Source: Candidatus Poribacteria bacterium (lineage in GTDB: Bacteria > Abyssobacteria > SURF-5). From it: 48,479 nt of DNA. The translations under genes and the position numbers were made by a program. The notes below the pieces were generated by a model that was given only the letters and a program-made list of their open reading frames with translations, was not told where the DNA came from and did not search any database. Each line of letters opens with the position of its first letter. The first letter of the stretch is position 1. Shown here piece after piece: positions 17,386 to 24,174 of the stretch. The stretch is from assembly GCA_016215705.1 (NCBI GenBank), contig JACRIR010000199.1, forward strand, positions 1 through 48,479, given 5' to 3'.

Positions 17386-17706
17386 TCAGGCTTTTACGTC
17401 CAGATGCGAGCCTTTCTCTTCAGTTGGGGTATTCTGTTGATCTTCGGGTAAGTTTTTTTTGGCGGGCTCAGCCGCATTCTTTGTGCGTTCGGCGCGATTC
17501 CTTCTCTGCTGTTCCGCGGATCCTCGCGCATTTTCTTCACGATTGCGGCGGCTCACTTCATCGTGAATGATATTATAGTCGGTTTCTTCAGGATGTTGTT
17601 TGTGCTCGCGAACGGCCCGAAGGTACTGTATAGTCTCGGCATCGACGAGCCGGTTCCGCGTGTCGATATCCAGAAGATGTCTGGCTTCAATGGGTTTGGG
17701 CTGCAT
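17386..17706 (-). CDS. Small highly charged hypothetical protein
   Basis: I do not recognise this 106-residue protein. The first half is mixed sequence (ARHLLDIDTRNRLVDAETIQ, then YLRAVREHKQHPEETDYNII); the second half is Arg/Asn/Glu/Lys-rich without cysteine or hydrophobic stretches and is probably helical or disordered. It is cytosolic by composition. AAAGGTG lies upstream of the ATG, and a strong promoter-like pair (TTTACA-17-TATAAT) lies about 100 bp upstream on the same strand, supporting a real gene. It is tail-to-tail with hisC (4-bp gap) and divergent from suhB. It could still be a non-coding open frame. Confidence 0.5.
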   Translation of the reverse strand: MQPKPIEARHLLDIDTRNRLVDAETIQYLRAVREHKQHPEETDYNIIHDEVSRRNREENARGSAEQQRRNRAERTKNAAEPAKKNLPEDQQNTPTEEKGSHLDVKA

Positions 17707-17779
17707 GTTCTTTACTCACACCTTTGTCCTGCCCATGCCCTGTCCTGTAACTTCTATCGGCACATTCTTGAGCAGGCTA

Positions 17780-17809
17780 TAGTCATATTTTCTTCATCAT
17801 AACTATTAT
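17780..17809 (+). promoter_or_regulatory. Putative promoter for suhB
   Basis: TAGTCA (17780-17785), an 18-base spacer and TATTAT (17804-17809), ahead of the GGGAGG ribosome site at 17819-17824. It overlaps the opposing promoter for the small minus-strand gene. Confidence 0.4.
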
Positions 17810-17833
17810 ATCCCAACCGGGAGGTATTGTAAA
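17805..17833 (-). promoter_or_regulatory. Putative sigma-70 promoter for the small charged gene
   Basis: On the minus strand, TTTACA (17833-17828), a 17-base spacer and TATAAT (17810-17805). The -35 overlaps the first base of the suhB start codon, so transcription in the two directions should interfere. Confidence 0.55.
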
Positions 17834-18636
17834 TGATGGGAGAAGCCGAAAAAGTGGACAAATTTCTAGAACTAGCCATGGATGCCGCCACTTCCGCCGG
17901 AAGATTACTGCGTGAGGGAATCGACAAGATTGCATGGATAAAACACAAAGGCGAGATCAATCTGGTGACCGAGATGGATATCAAATCGGAAAAGCTCATC
18001 AAGGAGAAGATTCAAGAAGCGTATCCGGATCACCAGATACTTGCCGAAGAAAGTGATATCCCCCACGCCGGCGCGCGCTTCCGCTGGATTATCGATCCGC
18101 TCGACGGTACAACGAACTATGCGCACGGGTTCCCGGTTTTCTGTGTCTCGGTGGCCCTCGAGATCGAGGGAACAGTGGAACTCGGGACTGTTTACGACCC
18201 CATGCGTGACGAACTATTCACGGGGAGACGCGGCGGCGGCGCAATGTTGAACGGTGAGAGAATAAGCGTGTCGGACATCAGCGACCTTAACAATGCTCTT
18301 CTTGCGACGGGTTTTCCTTATGACCTTCGCGAGAGTGAAGCCAACAACGTGGACAACTGGAACGCGATGTTAGTGCGCGCACAGGCAATCAGGCGCGCCG
18401 GCTCCGCTGCTCTCGACCTGTGTTACACTGCAATGGGTCGATTCGACGGTTTTTGGGAACTGAAGCTGTTTCCGTGGGACGTTGCGGCCGGAGCGCTCAT
18501 TGTACGGGAAGCAGGCGGAAAGGTGACGCACCTCGGGGGCGAGACGTTTAACATATACTCACGAGAAGTCGTTGCCACCAACGGCAACATTCACAGCGAT
18601 ATGATCGAGATACTTGCGAAGGGCAAACGCCCGTAG
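17833..18636 (+). CDS. suhB: Inositol-1-monophosphatase (SuhB family)
   Basis: 267-residue Mg2+-dependent phosphatase of the IMPase superfamily; family members hydrolyse inositol 1-phosphate and, in E. coli, SuhB also joins rRNA antitermination complexes with NusA. Metal-site motifs: EES, IDPLDGTTNYAHGFP, and C-terminal WDVAAGALIVREAGGKVT. It starts at one of two adjacent ATGs after GGGAGG (17819-17824). It is a single-gene unit flanked by two minus-strand small genes. The exact substrate is not determined by sequence. Confidence 0.92.
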   Translation: MMGEAEKVDKFLELAMDAATSAGRLLREGIDKIAWIKHKGEINLVTEMDIKSEKLIKEKIQEAYPDHQILAEESDIPHAGARFRWIIDPLDGTTNYAHGFPVFCVSVALEIEGTVELGTVYDPMRDELFTGRRGGGAMLNGERISVSDISDLNNALLATGFPYDLRESEANNVDNWNAMLVRAQAIRRAGSAALDLCYTAMGRFDGFWELKLFPWDVAAGALIVREAGGKVTHLGGETFNIYSREVVATNGNIHSDMIEILAKGKRP

Positions 18637-18648
18637 CATTGCTGCCGC

Positions 18649-18930
18649 TTACGATGCCAGAGGTTTCGTCATGAGGACATCGGGAAGTCGCTTCAAAGCG
18701 AGTTCGGGGGGACAGTTTACGGATGTGACCTTATGCAGCGGCAGCTTCAGGCTCCTGTTCCTGAGACGCATCACCTGATTCATTCTCGGGCAGTAGCATA
18801 AGTCGCCTTCGCTTATTTTCTGCGCGGGGTCGATGCGCAATTCCACGTGACAAGATTCCGCGGAGATGCCCGGGCATTCATACTTCTCGAGGTCAAGCCT
18901 AACGAAGTATTCTTTCTTCTTATCCCCCAT
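18649..18930 (-). CDS. Small cysteine-containing hypothetical protein
   Basis: A 93-residue protein I do not recognise. It begins MGDKKKEYFVRLDLEKYECP and contains ISAESCHVELRIDP and GDLCYCPRMNQVMRLRN; five cysteines (C16, two in CYC, others) could bind a metal, but no classic motif is complete. The start at 18930 is chosen because AAAGAGGG lies just upstream on the minus strand; the longer GTG frame (19026) has no ribosome site. It is tail-to-tail with suhB, 12 bp apart. It looks soluble and beta-rich at the N-terminus. Confidence 0.55.
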   Translation of the reverse strand: MGDKKKEYFVRLDLEKYECPGISAESCHVELRIDPAQKISEGDLCYCPRMNQVMRLRNRSLKLPLHKVTSVNCPPELALKRLPDVLMTKPLAS

Positions 18931-19336
18931 TTTGGCACCCTCTTTCCGGTTATGTGAAACACTTGAACCGTCGATTTTCATCCTAAGACTGCCTTCGAAG
19001 AGTGTAACCGTTCTTCTATCGCTCACGCTAAATTCCCATTGTGAGGAGCTTGGGACTGATCTTCGCTTAATCTAAATTTTATCATCCTTTGCGGAGGGAG
19101 GCAATAGTCGGAGCGGATTCTACATAAACCGAACAGCAACAATCTATTAACGCGGATATCGATGTCCGTGTGGTATAATTCATCTCCACAAGAGCTCGGC
19201 GATATGTTCGCTTGTCATCCGGCGCAGTTTGCGGAAGGCATTATGGCCACGAGGCTTGTGAAACAACAAGGAAACGATGCTAAGTCTTTCATCTGTCGCC
19301 GACGGCACAATCGAGAAAAAATAGAAGAGGTGAATA
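18931..19336. other. Intergenic region upstream of the EamA transporter
   Basis: Apart from the promoter at 19171-19179 and a possible 46-codon frame at 19204-19344 without a good ribosome site, I see nothing definite. Confidence 0.4.
19171..19179 (+). promoter_or_regulatory. Extended -10 promoter element
   Basis: TGGTATAAT: a consensus TATAAT (19174-19179) with an upstream TG. No good -35 is visible. It would serve the EamA transporter with a leader of about 150 bases. Confidence 0.4.
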
Positions 19337-20302
19337 TTGTCTGAATTTTCCTCCGGTCATTCTTTCTTGCCAGGGAGAACCCAGCGCAGAGGGCATTTAG
19401 CCGCTCTCGGGCAGATGTTCGTTGTGACGCTGTTGTGGGCGTCGTCATTCCCGATTCACAAGCAACTGATGAGCGGAGGGCTGCCCCCGCTCTCATTGGC
19501 AGCGTACCGGTATTTCTCGGCGTCGATTATCTTGCTGGTGGCGCTCGGGTTTCAGCGACAGCGCAGGACGCAAGCCCCGGTTTTGCCGCGGCCCTCGCGG
19601 CCACGGCCCGGGAACTTTAACGAGTGGTTGATACTGTTGGGGATCGGGCTATTCACGTACGCGGCGCAGGGCGTGCACATCACCGCGCTCTCGTTGATTT
19701 CCGCCTCTGACTCCGGACTTGTCAGCATGACATCGATGCCGGTTGCGGTGGCGATACTCACTTCGATTGTAGAGAAGACCCCGCCCAGGCGAGCGCAATT
19801 GACGGGGCTTGGAATAATATTGGCGGGCATGTACGTATATTTCCACACCGCTCTGGCAGGCACAGAGGTGACGGGAATACTCTTAAACGTCTTGTCGTCT
19901 GCGATGTGGGCGGTCGGGATAATTCTAACGCATGTGGCCGTCAGCAAATTGAGAATGCCCTCTCTTAAGCTGACGATGGTTTCGATGGCGACGGGCAGCT
20001 CATTCCTGCTTCTGATAGCTCTCGTGCATGACCGGACGTATGTCCCCAGCCTGTCCCAAACGTTGTGGCTCGCATACCTCTCTCTGGTCAATACGGCTTT
20101 GGGCTTCGGATTGTACAACCACACCATGAAAATCTTGGGCGCCTTCGAGATTGCGGTTTTTCAGGACTCGATGGTTATCCAGATTGGCGTTCTCTCGGCA
20201 ATCTTTCTGGGAGAGACGATCTCTTTCAGAATGACGATGGGAATGCTGACAGTGGTCATTGGGGTAGGCGTGGTGCAGTATTTCGCGCCGGAACGCCCAT
20301 GA
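19337..20302 (+). CDS. EamA/DMT-superfamily transporter
   Basis: A 321-residue inner-membrane protein with about ten hydrophobic segments in two EamA repeats, typical of drug/metabolite exporters. Repeat 1 has the VVTLLWASSFPIHKQLM start and an AAYRYF segment; repeat 2 ends with FLGETISFRMTMGMLTVVIGVG, whose LGE is a family hallmark. The loop after TM2 is Arg/Pro-rich. The TTG at 19337 follows AGAGG (19326-19330). It converges on the amidohydrolase gene with a 26-bp gap. The substrate is unknown. Confidence 0.88.
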   Translation: MSEFSSGHSFLPGRTQRRGHLAALGQMFVVTLLWASSFPIHKQLMSGGLPPLSLAAYRYFSASIILLVALGFQRQRRTQAPVLPRPSRPRPGNFNEWLILLGIGLFTYAAQGVHITALSLISASDSGLVSMTSMPVAVAILTSIVEKTPPRRAQLTGLGIILAGMYVYFHTALAGTEVTGILLNVLSSAMWAVGIILTHVAVSKLRMPSLKLTMVSMATGSSFLLLIALVHDRTYVPSLSQTLWLAYLSLVNTALGFGLYNHTMKILGAFEIAVFQDSMVIQIGVLSAIFLGETISFRMTMGMLTVVIGVGVVQYFAPERP

Positions 20303-20328
20303 GCGGCAAGGCGAAAGGCGAATTCGCT

Positions 20329-21933
20329 TTAGGCGTGTTCGTAGACCACCTTTCCTCCGACGATGGTCATTTCTATCTTTGCCTCCGTTATTTGCTCCGG
20401 CGGAATCCCGGTAATGTCGTGGTCAAGGACTACAAGGTCGGCATACTTACCGGGTTCGATCGTGCCGACATTATTCTCGTCGAATGAGAAATGGGCCGCT
20501 TCCGAAGTATAAAGGCCCACAGCCTCAGTCGCAGAAAGCCTTTCCTCCGGTCCTATCTCTTTTCCGGAGCCGGTGAGTCGCAGAATTGCATCGCGTATTC
20601 CGGTAAGAGGAGAGGCCGGCGCGACAGGCGAATCGGACGCGCCGGCGAGTCTGATTCCGTGGTTGATCAACGAGCGATACGGATAGAGCCGATGACCGCG
20701 TTCGGGGCCGAAGGCCTCGAGGAAACCGTCGCCCAAATGCGAAAGGAACATCGGCTGGCTGGATACGAGGATGTTCATCTCTGCCGCGCGCCTTATCTGT
20801 TCCTCGGTGATGTTGCCACAGTGTTCGATTCGATGACGGAGTGGATTCGGGCTGCGGCGGCCGAGGACGTTTTCGAAGGCATCCAGCAGGATGCCGATGG
20901 CGGCGTCGCCCTGAGCGTGAACGGCTATCTGGTATCCCGCGTTATGGAATTTCTCCACCTTCGAGAACATATCTTCGCGCGCGCTCAAATAGATGCCGGT
21001 TTCGGCGCTGTTCTCGTAAGGTTGAGAAACGGCGGCAGTCCGATTGCTCATGCCGCCGTCCATGAACATCTTGATGGGACCAACCTTCACCATCGGCGTG
21101 CCATAGCCGCACGCAATCCCGGCGTCCAGGAGGGTCTGGGCGGCAAAGTCGATATTCATCGTGTAGATTCGCAGGTTCAGGCGGCCTAAGCGTTCCATTT
21201 CCTGATAGAGTTGTAAGCTCTGCGGGATGACGTACGCCTCGTGGAGCGCCGTTATTCCCGCCTGATTGTAATGGTTCACGGCTGTCTCGATGATGCCGAC
21301 GCGCTGCTCGAGGGACCAGGTGAGAAAGTCACGGAGAAATAATCCGTTGACCTGATTCATGAGAGCCGATTCCTCGAGGATTCCGTTCGGCTCGCCGGTA
21401 CGCGGGTCGTGTCTTATGGCGCCGCCGGGCGGATCAGGCGTGTCCTTGGTGTATCCGAAAAGATCGAGCGCGGGTGTGTTGGCCACTCCTGCATGTCCCG
21501 AAACCTGAATCAGGAGTATTGGGTGTTTGTCGCTGACTTCATCAAGGTCGGTTCGCGTCAGCGGGCGGTTCTCCTTGAGATAGTAATGAGCGTAGCCCCA
21601 CCCTTTAACCCATTGACCGGCCGGCGTTCTGTCTGCTTCGGAGCGAAGCCTGTCTATGATGTCAGCAATGCAGGACACTCCCGAGGCTTGCCGGCAATCA
21701 ACCGAACTGACCAGATATCCGTAGAATGACAGATGGTTGTGGGTATCAATAAAGCCGGGCAGGATGGTCTTTCCGCGCAGGTCTATAATGCGTGTGCCTG
21801 CCCCGGCCAGTCCTCTTATCTCATGGTCGGCGCCGACCTTGAATATCCTATCCCACTTGACCGCGAGGGCAGACTCACGGCGTGCGGCGGGGTCCATCGT
21901 AATGACATTCGCATTGACAAGAATCATGTCCAT
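20329..21933 (-). CDS. Amidohydrolase (YtcJ-like)
   Basis: 534 residues of the metal-dependent amidohydrolase superfamily, YtcJ-like group. An N-terminal composite beta domain (MILVNANVITMD) leads to the metal motif D63-T-H65-N-H67; later elements include VHAQGDAAI, HRIEHCG and GASDSPV, and the C-terminal GTIEPGKYADLVVLD. Such enzymes hydrolyse amide or imine bonds; this substrate is unknown. The start at 21933 follows AAGGAGT on the minus strand; a longer frame to 21969 lacks one. It ends a minus-strand series with the unknown 154-residue protein and the VOC protein. Confidence 0.88.
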   Translation of the reverse strand: MDMILVNANVITMDPAARRESALAVKWDRIFKVGADHEIRGLAGAGTRIIDLRGKTILPGFIDTHNHLSFYGYLVSSVDCRQASGVSCIADIIDRLRSEADRTPAGQWVKGWGYAHYYLKENRPLTRTDLDEVSDKHPILLIQVSGHAGVANTPALDLFGYTKDTPDPPGGAIRHDPRTGEPNGILEESALMNQVNGLFLRDFLTWSLEQRVGIIETAVNHYNQAGITALHEAYVIPQSLQLYQEMERLGRLNLRIYTMNIDFAAQTLLDAGIACGYGTPMVKVGPIKMFMDGGMSNRTAAVSQPYENSAETGIYLSAREDMFSKVEKFHNAGYQIAVHAQGDAAIGILLDAFENVLGRRSPNPLRHRIEHCGNITEEQIRRAAEMNILVSSQPMFLSHLGDGFLEAFGPERGHRLYPYRSLINHGIRLAGASDSPVAPASPLTGIRDAILRLTGSGKEIGPEERLSATEAVGLYTSEAAHFSFDENNVGTIEPGKYADLVVLDHDITGIPPEQITEAKIEMTIVGGKVVYEHA

Positions 21934-21998
21934 GAAATGACTCCTTAGTGGTCTGTTCCACAAATGCAATCACGTTTCTCACCAGAGCACGGGTGCAA

Positions 21999-22060
21999 GG
22001 GCGACCCACCGGGTCGCCCCTACGCAAGACGGGGGATACGTGACCGTATTTATGAAAACA
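21999..22060. repeat. GTAGGGGCG-family palindrome plus second small inverted repeat
   Basis: GGGCGACCC-ACC-GGGTCGCCC followed by CTAC (21999-22023), then GGATACGTGACCGTATTT with ATACG/CGTAT arms. The same two-part unit recurs at 23368-23456, including the following TGAAAA. Confidence 0.75.
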
Positions 22061-22065
22061 TATAC

Positions 22066-22530
22066 TTACTCCAATATCTCGAGCAGGTCCAGCCTTTGTG
22101 CCTTGAATTTTACGATATCGCCCACCTTGAAGGCGGACACATCTCCATCCGGAATGACGTAGAGATCACCAACCCCGGCGTTGACGAGGAGATCATGGTC
22201 CCTCTCGTTGACCTCCAGGATTTTCGCAATCATGGTCACAGCGGAAGGCTCTTCGCTTACCGGGTCAGATTCGATGTCCAGCAGCCCCACCTTCCCTGAC
22301 TCAAGCACTGCCACCTGTCCGTCGATGAAGGGGACACAAAGAATTATCTTCTTGTTCTTGCCCAGCCTCGATTCTGTGACGGCAAACCCCATGAAATCGA
22401 ACAATCGGATGAGGGCTCCGTCACTAGTCCTCACTTCGACTGTCTGTTCATAGGACATTCCGTCAAGCTTGCAGCGGGACTTGAACGAAAGAATCTCTAC
22501 TTCTGTGAAATGCGTATTGTCCAGGCGCAT
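22066..22530 (-). CDS. Hypothetical protein, beta-rich
   Basis: A 154-residue protein I do not recognise. The pattern of alternating hydrophobic residues (TVEVRTSDGALIRLF, KIILCVPFIDGQVAVLES, GDIVKFKAQRLDLLEIL) suggests a beta-barrel or OB-like soluble protein; there is no signal peptide or membrane segment. It has two cysteines and no catalytic motif. The start is uncertain because no clear ribosome site precedes the ATG at 22530. It lies between the VOC gene and the amidohydrolase on the same strand, 132 bp before the latter. Coding nature is supported by length and even composition. Confidence 0.65.
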   Translation of the reverse strand: MRLDNTHFTEVEILSFKSRCKLDGMSYEQTVEVRTSDGALIRLFDFMGFAVTESRLGKNKKIILCVPFIDGQVAVLESGKVGLLDIESDPVSEEPSAVTMIAKILEVNERDHDLLVNAGVGDLYVIPDGDVSAFKVGDIVKFKAQRLDLLEILE

Positions 22531-22540
22531 CGACTAAAGA

Positions 22541-22565
22541 CCAGTTCACGGTTTACGGTTCCGAA
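22541..22565. repeat. Short dispersed repeat (GTTCACGGTTTACGGTT)
   Basis: Inverse orientation of the 641-665 copy, just upstream of the 154-residue protein gene. Confidence 0.5.
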
Positions 22566-22607
22566 CCATGCGCAAGCGGTATCGTGTCACGGAACAAGCT
22601 CAAGGCT

Positions 22608-22729
22608 GTGCCAGAACCAGATGTGTGAAAAGTGGGGACACGATGCCGCATCGTGTCCCCACTTTTCTGCGGTAGGTCTCCGATACGACATCGGCGCCGA
22701 AAAACAACTTGACAAGATGTTTCTGGCAC
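22608..22729. repeat. MITE-like unit: terminal GTGCCAGAA inverted repeats around a GGGGACAC palindrome
   Basis: GTGCCAGAA (22608-22616) and TTCTGGCAC (22721-22729) flank a perfect palindrome with 19-base arms (22627-22645 and 22649-22667) around CCG. The palindrome's ends are GAAAAGTGGGG and CCCCACTTTTC, unlike the TTATTC ends of other copies, and would make a bidirectional terminator with A and T tracts. Confidence 0.7.
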
Positions 22730-22735
22730 GCAACA

Positions 22736-23314
22736 CTATCCCTCCAATGCTTTCATCAGGTCTTTCAAAAGGTCTTTGATTTCCTCTTTGGTTAAGGATA
22801 ACTTGAGTTCGACGCCGCCGGGGTGATGAACGCTAAGCTCATAGCCGGTTTCATTTGATTGAATTCGCCAGCGTTTCCCTTGGGGGCGTTTTACCGGCTC
22901 GATGAGATGATATTTCGGGCCAAACTGACAAATCTGGATGAGTACCCCAAAGGTGTCTTTAGGGTGGATGAAGAGTTCCGACCAGAGCTCCGGGATTTCA
23001 TTGAATCCGAAATATGGGACCTTGTTCTCTTCCAGTCGCCTTTTTGCCTCGTGAATATCTGCTGTTTCGAGGGTGATATGGTGGATGCCTCCCTCTCGCG
23101 TTTTCAAGAAATTCGCGAGGAAACTGGGTTCTCCGGAAGGTGTGATTAGTTCCATCCTGGACATATCGCCGAGCGTAAATATGTGCCACAGGTAATTCAG
23201 GTTCGAGTCTTCCATCGAGGCAACCGACACTGCGCCGAGCACTTTTTCCAGAAAGGCCTTTGCGGTTTCATAGTTCTTGACGGCGATCCCGACATGATCG
23301 ATTCTGGCAATCAT
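22736..23314 (-). CDS. VOC-family protein (glyoxalase/epimerase-like)
   Basis: 192 residues of the vicinal-oxygen-chelate fold. The first beta-alpha-beta unit starts IARIDHVGIAVKNYE, and GGIHHITLETADI begins the second; its order resembles methylmalonyl-CoA epimerase. The last metal ligand, usually Glu in VLIE, reads GVLIQICQ, so metal binding may be altered. A C-terminal extension of about 60 residues is basic and amphipathic, ending in KEEIKDLLKDLMKALEG. The ATG follows AGGAGAG on the minus strand. The reaction cannot be assigned. Confidence 0.78.
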   Translation of the reverse strand: MIARIDHVGIAVKNYETAKAFLEKVLGAVSVASMEDSNLNYLWHIFTLGDMSRMELITPSGEPSFLANFLKTREGGIHHITLETADIHEAKRRLEENKVPYFGFNEIPELWSELFIHPKDTFGVLIQICQFGPKYHLIEPVKRPQGKRWRIQSNETGYELSVHHPGGVELKLSLTKEEIKDLLKDLMKALEG

Positions 23315-23367
23315 CGTCTTACTCTCCTAACCTGGTAGTCAGTTTCCTAAACCCTATGACGTATTCT

Positions 23368-23456
23368 GTAAGGGCGACCCACCGGGTCGCCCCTACGGAG
23401 TTGCACGGATACATCGCGGAGTTGCACGGATACGTCATCGTATTTGTGAAAATGAG
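23368..23456. repeat. Two-part GTAGGGGCG unit with a 21-bp tandem duplication
   Basis: GTAA-GGGCGACCC-ACC-GGGTCGCCC-CTAC (23368-23396), then CGGAGTTGCACGGATAC repeated twice with a 21-bp period (23396-23437), then ATACGTCATCGTATTTGTGA. The second inverted repeat has the same ATACG/CGTAT arms as at 21999-22060 but a different loop. Confidence 0.75.
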
Positions 23457-23511
23457 CGCTTGGGGTCTTAGGTCACGGGTCTCGGGTTTCAAGTTTCAAG
23501 CTAAGTCAATC

Positions 23512-23550
23512 CTATTCGGGGACACCGTGCCGCGTGGTATCCCTGATCAG
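23512..23550. repeat. Degenerate GGGGACAC palindrome
   Basis: CTATTCGGGGACACCGTG, CCG, CGTGGTATCCCTGATCAG. The right arm has decayed: several positions no longer pair. Confidence 0.65.
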
Positions 23551-23638
23551 GCAGTATTTCTTTCACAAGCAACCTCGCGTGGTAGTGTCGGTTGTTCTTC
23601 GAGCATGAACACTGCGAACAACTGCGGAAGAGTATATC

Positions 23639-23749
23639 AGAAAAGAGGACGTATCAACCATAAAGCTCACTCAAAGCTGTGTATCATGGAGCCACCGGAC
23701 TGGAGCGGGAGAGAAAAGAGGGCGTATCAACCACAAAGCTCACTCAAAG
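23639..23749. repeat. 38-bp direct repeat, period 73
   Basis: AGAAAAGAGG-x-CGTATCAACC-A-y-AAAGCTCACTCAAAG at 23639-23676 and 23712-23749, two mismatches. Confidence 0.75.
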
Positions 23750-23880
23750 GATGTGCGACATGAATAGTGGTTCAGGCGGCACGGCGAGATTCCCGGTAGC
23801 CCTCGAACAGGTCGGATTCTATGCAGCAGCGAAGCGCAATGAGTGTGCGAGATAGAATTGGTCAAGGCCAAAGAATTCTA

Positions 23881-23908
23881 GTAGGGGCACGGCGCGCCGT
23901 GCCCCTAC
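23881..23908. repeat. Perfect 28-bp GTAGGGGC palindrome
   Basis: GTAGGGGCACGGCG directly followed by its exact reverse complement. It is the most symmetrical member of the GTAGGGGC family here. Confidence 0.85.
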
Positions 23909-24047
23909 AAAAGCGCGGCAGACGCATTTCCAATCGCATTATGAATCTCTTGGCAGTAGTATTCGCCACCCTCAGAAAATACGACGCCAATGGAAGAAGC
24001 TATCATCAACCACCTTTCATGTTGCACACCCAAGTGCAATGCACGCA

Positions 24048-24076
24048 TTGAACACGCGCAGGAAATAGTGTAGTAT
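24048..24076 (+). promoter_or_regulatory. Putative promoter upstream of the first GT-C gene
   Basis: TTGAAC (24048-24053), 17-base spacer, TAGTAT (24071-24076). The predicted RNA start near 24083 excludes the ATG at 24079 as translation start. Confidence 0.35.
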
Positions 24077-24174
24077 GTTTGAGACATCCGTCAAGAGCAT
24101 CCCGGCAGACTGAGTCGAGACTTATCCTTCGGAGAGAGGGGGGGGGATTTGTCTCAGGATGCATCTCGATATTC

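Larger units (their letters stand above)
23315..24174. other. Gene-free repeat-rich region
   Basis: About 860 bases with no believable gene. In order: two-part GTAGGGGCG unit (23368-23456), degenerate GGGGACAC palindrome (23512-23550), 38-bp direct repeats (23639-23676, 23712-23749), perfect GTAGGGGC palindrome (23881-23908) and a promoter candidate at 24048-24076. Short open frames run across repeats. Confidence 0.6.

Noticed and set aside
19204-19344. 46-codon frame overlapping the EamA start, possible leader peptide
   Set aside because: No good ribosome site and no attenuator-like hairpin or codon bias pointing to a leader function.
20491-21189. 232-codon plus-strand frame
   Set aside because: It is antisense to the amidohydrolase, whose motifs are intact.
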